Assembly: GCF_001624695.1 (NCBI RefSeq)
Contig: NZ_JSEP01000030.1
Span: forward strand, 1-41,834
Length of the DNA: 41,834 bases
Direction: 5' to 3'
DNA from: Labrenzia sp. OB1
GTDB lineage: Bacteria > Pseudomonadota > Alphaproteobacteria > Rhizobiales > Stappiaceae
Every line of letters starts with the position of its first letter. The stretch's first letter is position 1. Made by a program: the position numbers and the translations under genes. The notes under the pieces were generated by a model, which saw only the letters and a program-made list of their open reading frames with translations, searched no databases and was not told where the DNA came from. Below are positions 1-7,270 of the stretch, one piece after another.

Positions 1-169
1 GCGCGCTACCGCCTCTCGGCTACCTGAGCGCTAACTCTTCAACAATAGCGCTCACGCGCGCAACGACCTGCACGCTGCGATCCGCGAGAGCGACCTGACA
101 GGCCGGCAGCCTCATGGCCGTGCCTCAAGCCCAACGGGGACACAAACAAACCCCTGAAACAAAATATAA
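1..169. other. Non-coding stretch before the tRNA
   Basis: I see no supported gene here. The first 27 bases read in frame as the end of a protein (YRLSAT then a stop), which could be the tail of a gene outside the window, but nine codons cannot prove it. A perfect 7-bp inverted repeat GAGCGCT / AGCGCTC lies at 26-32 and 47-53. No 5S rRNA sequence is recognisable, so if the tRNA belongs to an rRNA operon the 5S gene lies further left. Confidence 0.4.
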
Positions 170-246
<77 letters not shown>

Positions 247-261
247 AATCATAAAAAAAAT

Positions 262-299
262 CAGCCCCCTCGGTGAAAACCAAGGGGGCTGTTTTGTTT
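262..299 (+). terminator. Rho-independent terminator after tRNA-fMet
   Basis: A perfect 9-bp stem CAGCCCCCT / AGGGGGCTG (262-270 and 283-291) with a 12-base loop is followed by TTTTGTTT. It starts 16 bases after the tRNA and would end the tRNA, and probably rrn, transcript. Confidence 0.9.
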
Positions 300-601
300 G
301 CTTACGGTCACAGATCTTGACATCCTCAGCTAGCAAGAAGCGCTTCGACCAACGCTGCAAGACAAAAACAAATCTCCCGAACGAAACCAAAATAACCCCA
401 TCAGGGAAAACCAAAAGGGCTGACGTCGTTTTGGAACAGATATAGCGCAAACGAAAGGCAAAAATACCTGGACTGCCTCCGGGGACCGAGAGTGCTCCGG
501 ATGTCCTTGAGCAATCGGGGTATTTCACTTTGTACAGCGCAGTGCGATCTTGTGAATGTCCTCGCGACGGCCGGTTTGGCGATGGGGTGGAGATTCCTGT
601 A
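300..601. other. Intergenic gap, no gene seen
   Basis: I found no coding region with a plausible start, ribosome site or recognisable product. At 394-424 there is a degenerate echo of the preceding terminator (CCCC...GAAAACCAA...GGGCTG), but it pairs poorly and lacks a T-run, so I read it as a relic. The DNA becomes AT-rich from about 600 toward the first operon. Confidence 0.5.
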
Positions 602-630
602 TTGAAATATGCAACCGCTGGGTATATAGT
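602..630 (+). promoter_or_regulatory. Sigma70-type promoter for the oxylipin-like operon
   Basis: TTGAAA (602-607), a 17-base spacer and TATAGT (625-630) give a good vegetative promoter in an AT-rich stretch. The start of transcription would fall near 637, leaving an untranslated leader of about 68 bases before the ATG at 705. That leader contains an imperfect palindrome AACTTAA...TTAAAGTT (about 668-688) that could bind a regulator; this last point is a guess. Confidence 0.55.
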
Positions 631-704
631 TTCCTTGTACTACTGAATATTATTTGATTTTTGACTTAACTTAATTCTACTTAAAGTTGTAATTGGAGGG
701 GCGT

Positions 705-3590
705 ATGCTGGCTCCGGACGGCGAAGTCGAACACGACGTTGATCGTGGTTTCGACAAGATCACACGTTGGGAACATTACAAAGGTGCTCATGGCGACGCG
801 GACTCGGAGCGTCGTGATTTCGAGCGTTTTTCCGTCGCGATACTGAAGATCCAGGACACGGTGCGGCGCCGGTCCGGCGCTTTGCGTATAGACCGCGCGC
901 AGCACGCCAAGGCGCTGCTGGCGGTCGAGACTGCTACCCTCAGGATCGCTGACGATCTGCCGGAGGACCTGACCGTCGGCCGATGGCGGGCCGGTGCCGA
1001 GTTTCCGGTCATCCTGCGCCTGTCGAACGCCAGTGGCGTGCACCAGGGGGACGGGCAGCGCGATCTGCGCGGGGCTGCGTTGCGCGTGGACACCGGGGCG
1101 GCGGTGCATGACCTGCTGATGACCAATTTCCCGGTTCCGCATGCGCGCGATGCCTCCCAGTTCATCGCCTTCGCGTCGGCGATGGCGGGCAACCGCATTC
1201 TCGGTATAGCGAAACTGATGTTCGCCGTCGGCCCGTTAGAGGCTATCCGCATGCTGCGCAATGTCGCCGGAGGAACGGGCCGGCCGGTCCAGTCGCTGGC
1301 AGGCGAGAGTTTCTGGAGCCGTGGCGCGATCCTTTGGGGTGAGGACGGCGGTCCTGTCAGGTATTTCCTGCGTCCTGCATCCGGCAGCGTCACGCAGGGG
1401 AGGGTGAAAGACTGGCAACCGCCGGACGATCCGAACTACCTGCGCGCCGAAATGGCGAATTTGCTGATCGAGGGAGATGTGAGCTGGGAGCTCTGCGTTC
1501 AGCGGTTCGTCAGTGAAGATGTCACGCCGGTTGAAGATGCCGCAGCCGAATGGCCACAGGAGAGCTCCCGGCCGATCGTGGTCGCGACGCTTACTGTTCC
1601 TAAGCAGGACATCACGACGCTGGAGGCCCAGGCGAAAACAGCAGAGATTGACGGACTCTCCTTCAATCCCTGGAACACCACGCCCGAATTCCGGCCTCTC
1701 GGCAATCTCAACCGTGCCAGAAAAGCCGTTTATGCGGCAAGCGCCGCGCATCGGCTGCGCAGACGTTTCTACGAGCCGATGCCCTTGCGCAACCGGGTCG
1801 TGACGGCGTGTTTCTCGCATGTCTTTTCGCTGCTCAACCGTTGGCTTCCTTGGTACCGGCTGCCGCACCTGGTGGCGCTCTTGAACCTGTCGCTTCTGCG
1901 TCACCAGTTGCGCAAGGAAAACCTCATCGACCGGGAACCGGTCGAACCGAACCCGCAGGCGACCCAGCCGGAACCTGCGGTACCGGAAAATTTCCGCGAC
2001 AGCAGAAGCTTCGACGGGAAGCAGAACGATCTGAGCGTTCCCGACATGGGCCGCGAAGGCGCCGCCTTCGGCCGTAACCTGCCCCCTGATCCGCGTCCGG
2101 GCGATGTGAATACGCCCAATCCCGTTCTCGTCAGCCGCGAATTGCTTTACCGCAAACAATTCATCCCGGCGTCATCGCTGAATGTGCTCGCCGCCGCATG
2201 GATCCAGTTCCAGGTGCATGACTGGGTGCAGCACAGCCGCTTTCCACCCGGCCAGCGGGATGTTGTAGTTCCCATGCCCGACGGTATGACGTGGAAAAAC
2301 ACGCCGCGCGGCAAAAAAGAAAACACAATGCGGATTTCCGGCGACCGTCCGTTGGGGGCTGCCGACGACATGAACCCTGTTTTCGGGAACACCGTTTCCC
2401 ATTGGTGGGACGCCTCGGAAATCTACGGCAGCACCCTGCAGAACGCGCAGCGTCTTCGGGAAGGCAGCGGTGCGAAGCTGCATCTTGAGAACGGTTACCT
2501 TCCGGAAGACAATATCGGCATGGAAGTGACCGGCTTCAATGAAAGCTGGTGGCTTGGCCTGTCATCCCTGCACACCCTGTTCGCCCGCGAGCACAATGCC
2601 ATATGCGACGCGCTGCACAGGGAATACAGGGACTGGAGCGACGAACGGGTCTACCAGACAGCCCGTCTGATCATCTCCGCGCTGATCGCCAAGATCCATA
2701 CGGTGGAGTGGACGCCGGCCATTCTGGCAACCCCGGAAATCGACGTCGCCCTCAACGCCAACTGGTCAGGCCCTGCGGGTGCGTTCACGCGCATGGGGCT
2801 ATGGCTTCAGGAAGCCCACGCCTTGCGCGGCATTCCGGACACGCTTCCCGATCACCACAACGCCAGATACTGTCTGACGGAGGATTTCGTCACAGTCTAC
2901 AGGCTGCACCCGCTTCTTCCGGACGACTACCGCATTCACGATGCGCAGACCGGAGCCTTTCAGGAAACGCTCGATTTCAACTCGGTGCAGGGCATCCGGA
3001 CGGACGAGGAGATGCGGCGTATCGGCCTGTCCAGCGTCCTTTATTCCATGGGGATCGCGCATCCGGGTGCGATCACGCTGCACAATTATCCAAGGTCCCT
3101 GCAGAACTTCACCCGAACATCGCCGGACGGCAAATCCGAGATAATCGATCTGTCGGTTGTCGACCTTGTGCGCGAACGCTCCCGTGGCATTCCCCGTTAC
3201 AACAAGTTCCGGCAGGGGCTGCACAAGCCGCCGATCAAGCGCTGGGAGGACATCACCGCCGACAGCGAAAACGTGCGTCTGCTCAAGGAGGTCTATAAAT
3301 CCATCGACGATGTGGACACGATGGTCGGTCTTTTTGCCGAAACGCCGCCTCCGGGCTTCGGGTTCTCCGACACCTCGTTCCGTATCTTCATCCTGATGGC
3401 GACCCGCAGGTTGCAGTCTGACCGTTTCCTGACCGTCGATTTCCGGCCGGAAATCTATTCGCCGCTCGGAATTGCCTGGGTGCAGGAAAACACCATGAGC
3501 AGCATTATTCTGCGTCACTTCCCTGACTTTGCGTCCGTTCTGCCAACGGGGCAAAGCGCGTTCGCCCCGTGGCGGCGGCGGCAGAATTGA
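705..3590 (+). CDS. Catalase-related / fatty-acid dioxygenase (COX-like heme peroxidase) fusion protein
   Basis: 961 residues from the ATG at 705, chosen because GGAGGG lies five bases upstream; an upstream TTG at 693 sits before that site. Residues about 30-355 are catalase-related: distal His67 (QHAKA), RLSNASG, RDLRG, Asn141 (TNFPV), and a proximal Tyr343 with Arg350 (YAASAAHR). Residues about 430-950 are an animal-type heme peroxidase of the alpha-dioxygenase/cyclooxygenase group: distal His505 (FQVHDW), DASEIYGS, REHNA, KIHTVEW, and YRLHPLLP, in which Tyr732 and His735 match the catalytic tyrosine and proximal heme ligand of COX. In Nostoc a linoleate 10S-dioxygenase and a catalase-related hydroperoxide lyase are separate neighbours; this chain joins both types. 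I infer oxygenation of an unsaturated fatty acid and rearrangement or cleavage of the hydroperoxide. There is no signal peptide, so it is probably cytoplasmic. It is the first gene of a five-gene operon. Confidence 0.85.
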   Translation: MLAPDGEVEHDVDRGFDKITRWEHYKGAHGDADSERRDFERFSVAILKIQDTVRRRSGALRIDRAQHAKALLAVETATLRIADDLPEDLTVGRWRAGAEFPVILRLSNASGVHQGDGQRDLRGAALRVDTGAAVHDLLMTNFPVPHARDASQFIAFASAMAGNRILGIAKLMFAVGPLEAIRMLRNVAGGTGRPVQSLAGESFWSRGAILWGEDGGPVRYFLRPASGSVTQGRVKDWQPPDDPNYLRAEMANLLIEGDVSWELCVQRFVSEDVTPVEDAAAEWPQESSRPIVVATLTVPKQDITTLEAQAKTAEIDGLSFNPWNTTPEFRPLGNLNRARKAVYAASAAHRLRRRFYEPMPLRNRVVTACFSHVFSLLNRWLPWYRLPHLVALLNLSLLRHQLRKENLIDREPVEPNPQATQPEPAVPENFRDSRSFDGKQNDLSVPDMGREGAAFGRNLPPDPRPGDVNTPNPVLVSRELLYRKQFIPASSLNVLAAAWIQFQVHDWVQHSRFPPGQRDVVVPMPDGMTWKNTPRGKKENTMRISGDRPLGAADDMNPVFGNTVSHWWDASEIYGSTLQNAQRLREGSGAKLHLENGYLPEDNIGMEVTGFNESWWLGLSSLHTLFAREHNAICDALHREYRDWSDERVYQTARLIISALIAKIHTVEWTPAILATPEIDVALNANWSGPAGAFTRMGLWLQEAHALRGIPDTLPDHHNARYCLTEDFVTVYRLHPLLPDDYRIHDAQTGAFQETLDFNSVQGIRTDEEMRRIGLSSVLYSMGIAHPGAITLHNYPRSLQNFTRTSPDGKSEIIDLSVVDLVRERSRGIPRYNKFRQGLHKPPIKRWEDITADSENVRLLKEVYKSIDDVDTMVGLFAETPPPGFGFSDTSFRIFILMATRRLQSDRFLTVDFRPEIYSPLGIAWVQENTMSSIILRHFPDFASVLPTGQSAFAPWRRRQN

Positions 3591-3602
3591 GGAGCATGTG
3601 CA

Positions 3603-5246
3603 ATGCCGGTCTCCAATCACCGCCTCAATTACGTCTGGCGGACGGCTCTTTGGGCGTGCAACGCGGTCCTGCTGATCGCGCTCGGCTTGACGGGTCTGTT
3701 CATCTATATCGAAGGAGGCTGGGCGAAACCGGTCTTCCGGGATACGCCTGAAGCGTTTCGGCACGGCACCATCGGGACAGAGGTGATGCCGCTGCCGGTT
3801 GCCCTTGTGCTGCCGGACCTGTTTCCGCACCATTTTCAGCCGGGCGGACAGACTGCGGGCAGCTGGGTGGAACAGTTCGGATTTCTGAACGATCCGGAAA
3901 ACCCGGACGGGCTTCCCATCGGCTTTACCACGACCAACTACCGGCCCCAGTCCGCCGCGCCTTCACCGGTCCGGTTCGTCGCCCTGACCTGCGCCCTGTG
4001 CCATACAACCGAACTGCGCACTTCGGACGGCGGAGCGGCCGCCCGGCTCGTCGGCCCGGGGAGCGTTTCGATCAATCTGTTCGCCTGGCTCGACGCATTC
4101 CAGGCTTCGCTCCTCGAACGGCAGCCGGCGCCGGTGGGCGAGGCGGCGTCGGACGCGCCTTTCGTGCTGACGGTGGACGCGATCACCGAAGCCTATGAAG
4201 ACAAGACCGGCAAGAGCCTGGGGCTGATGCAGCGGCTCATGATCGGCATGTGGCTCGGCCAGATCCGCGACCGGATGACCGAGAATATTTCCCGGTTCGA
4301 CGAACCCTACGGCAATGGCCGCTCGCGCGATGAGGACGTCACGCCGACGGGGCCGACACGGACTCTGGCCTTCCGCACGTTGTTGCGTAACGTGATGAAC
4401 TACCCTGCGAACGACCTGCCGATCCATTCCAAGATTGCGACGATCTATAATCAGGGCTGGCGCGAGCGGGCGCAGTTCGACGGATCGATCTCCAGTTCGG
4501 AGGCGCGAAGCTCACTGGCTGCGGTCGCTGCCGGCGCAACGGATGTGAATCTGGCCAATCCGGAAATCGTGCACAACATCCGCAAGGCGATCGAATACAC
4601 GGTCACGCTCGCACCGCCGCGCTTCGAGGATGTTTTCCCCGACGCCGCGCCGCAGGATCCGGAGGCGGTGCGCCGTGGACGGGAGGTCTACCGGGCAAAT
4701 TGCATGACCTGTCACGGTGACAGGGCGGACCAGAGCTGGGAACCGGGCGAACGGACCCACGAGGTGATCCCGGTTGCCGAAATCGGCACCGATCCGGAAC
4801 GCGTCATGTTTCGTCACTACGGCGAAATGCCCGATGCGCTTTACCGGTATTTTCCTGAAGACCATCCTTTCGCGCTCGACAGGAGCGAAATCTTTCCGCA
4901 ACCGGAAGACGCTGACAACATCGCCATCCGGGGGTATGTGGCCGGCCCGATCGACGGAGCCTTTCTGCGGGCGCCCTACCTGCATAATGCCAGCGTCCTG
5001 ACACTGGCGGAGCTGATCAACCTGGAGCCGCGGCGGGAACAGTTCTATCGGGGCCAGAATCTCTATGACACTGATCGCGCGGGTTTCGCCAGTCCGCCGC
5101 GCAAGGATGCGTTGCGCTATTTCCAGTTCGACACGTCGGCGCCGGGCAACGCGAATTCCGGTCATGACTATCCCTGGGCAATCGACGACCCCCGACGGGA
5201 CCCGGCTGCCCTTGGCGATCTGCTCGCCTATCTGAAAACCCTGTGA
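3603..5246 (+). CDS. Membrane-anchored di-heme cytochrome c, RoxA/MauG-peroxidase-like
   Basis: 547 residues; the ATG follows the previous stop by 12 bases, with GAGGAG eight bases upstream. One N-terminal membrane segment (about 15-36) is followed by a periplasmic region. Two c-type heme sites are present: CALCH at 130-134 and CMTCH at 367-371. Near the end, APYLHN (457-462) and FYRGQNLYDTDRAGF resemble the conserved tail of RoxA-type rubber oxygenases and related di-heme cytochrome c peroxidases. Family members either oxygenate or reduce peroxides, or pass electrons. Which applies here cannot be told from sequence. A heme enzyme next to the dioxygenase fusion suggests a redox partner or a second oxidising step, though this protein faces the periplasm while the fusion looks cytoplasmic. 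Confidence 0.8.
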   Translation: MPVSNHRLNYVWRTALWACNAVLLIALGLTGLFIYIEGGWAKPVFRDTPEAFRHGTIGTEVMPLPVALVLPDLFPHHFQPGGQTAGSWVEQFGFLNDPENPDGLPIGFTTTNYRPQSAAPSPVRFVALTCALCHTTELRTSDGGAAARLVGPGSVSINLFAWLDAFQASLLERQPAPVGEAASDAPFVLTVDAITEAYEDKTGKSLGLMQRLMIGMWLGQIRDRMTENISRFDEPYGNGRSRDEDVTPTGPTRTLAFRTLLRNVMNYPANDLPIHSKIATIYNQGWRERAQFDGSISSSEARSSLAAVAAGATDVNLANPEIVHNIRKAIEYTVTLAPPRFEDVFPDAAPQDPEAVRRGREVYRANCMTCHGDRADQSWEPGERTHEVIPVAEIGTDPERVMFRHYGEMPDALYRYFPEDHPFALDRSEIFPQPEDADNIAIRGYVAGPIDGAFLRAPYLHNASVLTLAELINLEPRREQFYRGQNLYDTDRAGFASPPRKDALRYFQFDTSAPGNANSGHDYPWAIDDPRRDPAALGDLLAYLKTL

Positions 5247-5254
5247 GGTCCGCC

Positions 5255-5842
5255 ATGAACCATGACAAACCGAAGGCGGTGACACTCGCGCAGTTCACCG
5301 CGATGAGTGTGCCGACCACGCTATTGATCCTGTGGACCATGTTCGCACCGGAACTGGGTGGCGCACTGGAACTGGGCCGCACCAAACTGACAATCTGGGC
5401 GACGACCTTCCTGCTTGTTCCGGCGCTCGCCTTCTGGCTGTTTCGAACGACAAATCAGGCAATCGCCAATCTCGGTTATCTTTTCTGGACCGCTGCCTGG
5501 GTGGTGTTCCTGCTGCATGCCTATTGGGCGATTTTCATCATTTTCGACGGCATCGCCGACACATTCGTGCAGCAGGGGACGCTTATCGCCGGGGGTAATT
5601 TTTTCCTTCTGGCCGTGTGGACGCTTGATGTCGCGATGATCTGGCTGCTGCCGGCGCGGTTCCAGTCCTATTGGGTTCAACTGATCGCAAGGCTGCTGGC
5701 ATTTCTGATCTTCGCCCTGACCCTGGTCGCTCTGAGAGGCGGGGCCATCCAGATACTCGGATTTGTCTTTACCGGACTTCTGGTTGCCGGCGCGCTGGTC
5801 CGGGCGATTGTTCAGGTGCCTGCGGCAAGGGTGGAAACCTGA
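5255..5842 (+). CDS. Six-helix inner-membrane protein of unknown function
   Basis: 195 residues from the ATG at 5255, preceded at six bases by GAGG; a GTG at 5243 overlaps the previous stop but is less well placed. Hydrophobic segments lie at about 13-32, 44-63, 70-97, 114-132, 140-160 and 164-186, so nearly the whole protein is membrane-embedded. I do not recognise a family. There is no CxxCH, and only one membrane histidine (His88), so a bis-histidine heme b site is not apparent. It is tightly packed between the cytochrome and the nitroreductase-like gene (two bases to the next ATG) and probably works with them at the membrane, for example as an anchor or quinone-side partner; that role is a guess. 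Confidence 0.7.
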   Translation: MNHDKPKAVTLAQFTAMSVPTTLLILWTMFAPELGGALELGRTKLTIWATTFLLVPALAFWLFRTTNQAIANLGYLFWTAAWVVFLLHAYWAIFIIFDGIADTFVQQGTLIAGGNFFLLAVWTLDVAMIWLLPARFQSYWVQLIARLLAFLIFALTLVALRGGAIQILGFVFTGLLVAGALVRAIVQVPAARVET

Positions 5843-5843
5843 C

Positions 5844-7226
5844 ATGGACAACAACGCGGAAATTCACGGTGGACTTGCAGATCTACTAAGCCGGCCCCTG
5901 ATCGAGACGATCCGGCAGCGCAGGACCCACAGGGTTCCGCGCGGTGTTGAGGAAGTTGCCGCCGGGTCCATGACCTACCGCTCGCAGCAGGAACCCAAAC
6001 CCCTTTCGGAGCTGGAGGAAGCGCTGCTGATCGCGATGACCGGCGCGACCGGTCTGACCATGCCCGACCGGCCGTTTCAGGATCCCGATACCGGCCGTCT
6101 TGTCATGGCAAAACCGAACCTGACGATGACGGGCCGGACGGCCGGCAGTCCCGACAACGCGCAGGGCACCCATTTTTTTCTGATCAACGATACGGGAACC
6201 TATTTTCTGCGGCAGCTGCCGGCGAGCGAAGAGGCGTTCTCGCCCGATGCGCTGATCAGGCGGGCGAATGAGGCCAAGGTCAAGCTGCTGGACAGGCGCC
6301 TGGACGTGGAGAAGGGCGCACGGAACTTTCCCGCCTATCTGGACTCCAACCGTCTCTTGTCCAATCTGCCGGGCACGACGATCCTGCTTCCGGTGGTGGA
6401 CCTTTCGCATCAGTATATCAACGGGCTGATGTATCTCCTCACCCAACCGGACGGTGCCCGTCCCGCCCTTGTGGACGACAGGAATTTCTACATGTCCGCC
6501 GGGGTGAAGGACTGGATCCGCCGCGGCTTTCTGAATGACGATATCAAGGTTCCGCTTGGCGTTGTCGGGTCCTTGCGAACCCAGCTTGAAGCGCCTCTGT
6601 TGCTGCAGAACCTCTTTCTGGTCGCCGAAGCCATGGGGCTCGGGGCCTGGATCCACGCAACCATCAGCCCGCCGGTGCTGACGGGGGATCCCAAGTTCCG
6701 CGATCAGTTCGGGCCGATGCTGGGGTTTGACCATGTGGTTCCCAAGTGGCGGCTGATGGACATTTTGAGGTGGCACGTGCCGTTGCCGCGGTTTGCCGAT
6801 GTCCGGGCGCATCCGGTTGCCCTGCGGCATCAGGACGAAGACCTGATCAAGGCCAAATGCCCGCCGAATTACGCCAGCATGAGCGAAGCGGTGGATGCGG
6901 TCGTCGCACAGAAATTCGGGTCAGGCGGTGTCTACCAGGACGGTGATACTTTCCAGAAAATCTACAAGGACGACTACGGCGAGCGCTATCTGAAAGAGGC
7001 GGCGCAATACGACAAGGACGTCATCAGCTGCGTGCGGGACATCTGCACCTACATTCACGACACCCATGGCCGGTTCCCCGCGCATTGCGAAGCGATCCAC
7101 GTGCCAGGTGTTTGGCTTCAGGTGCATCACGTCGAACTGCCTTATTACGAGAAGTTCTTCAGGAACGGGGTCACGGAGCAGCATCGGAACCACGATGCGC
7201 TGTGGGACGTGGAGACCGGCAATTGA
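5844..7226 (+). CDS. Long nitroreductase-like flavoprotein
   Basis: 460 residues from the ATG at 5844, one base after the preceding stop. Residues about 15-295 carry nitroreductase-fold features: the early IETIRQRRTHR segment and the segment LLLQNLFLVAEAMGLGAW (252-269), typical of FMN-binding nitroreductases. The family usually has 180-220 residues; this protein has an insertion in the first part and an extra C-terminal region (about 335-455) with CPPNY, HGRFPAH, HVPGVWLQ and HHVELPYYEKFF. I recall similar HGRFPA/HH tails in other nitroreductase-like proteins but cannot name the domain. A flavin reductase could feed electrons to the heme enzymes or reduce an enone or aldehyde product; this is inferred only from the neighbourhood. 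Confidence 0.65.
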   Translation: MDNNAEIHGGLADLLSRPLIETIRQRRTHRVPRGVEEVAAGSMTYRSQQEPKPLSELEEALLIAMTGATGLTMPDRPFQDPDTGRLVMAKPNLTMTGRTAGSPDNAQGTHFFLINDTGTYFLRQLPASEEAFSPDALIRRANEAKVKLLDRRLDVEKGARNFPAYLDSNRLLSNLPGTTILLPVVDLSHQYINGLMYLLTQPDGARPALVDDRNFYMSAGVKDWIRRGFLNDDIKVPLGVVGSLRTQLEAPLLLQNLFLVAEAMGLGAWIHATISPPVLTGDPKFRDQFGPMLGFDHVVPKWRLMDILRWHVPLPRFADVRAHPVALRHQDEDLIKAKCPPNYASMSEAVDAVVAQKFGSGGVYQDGDTFQKIYKDDYGERYLKEAAQYDKDVISCVRDICTYIHDTHGRFPAHCEAIHVPGVWLQVHHVELPYYEKFFRNGVTEQHRNHDALWDVETGN

Positions 7227-7270
7227 TTTCGGCAGACTTCCTCCGGACATGAATTTGGGAGGCATCCATA

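Noticed and set aside
705..3590. Simple catalase or bifunctional catalase-peroxidase (KatG) as the identity of the first gene
   Set aside because: KatG has a plant-type peroxidase fold; here the C-terminal half has the YxxHPLLP and DASEIYGS motifs of animal-type peroxidase/dioxygenases, and the N-terminal half is the shortened catalase-related type.
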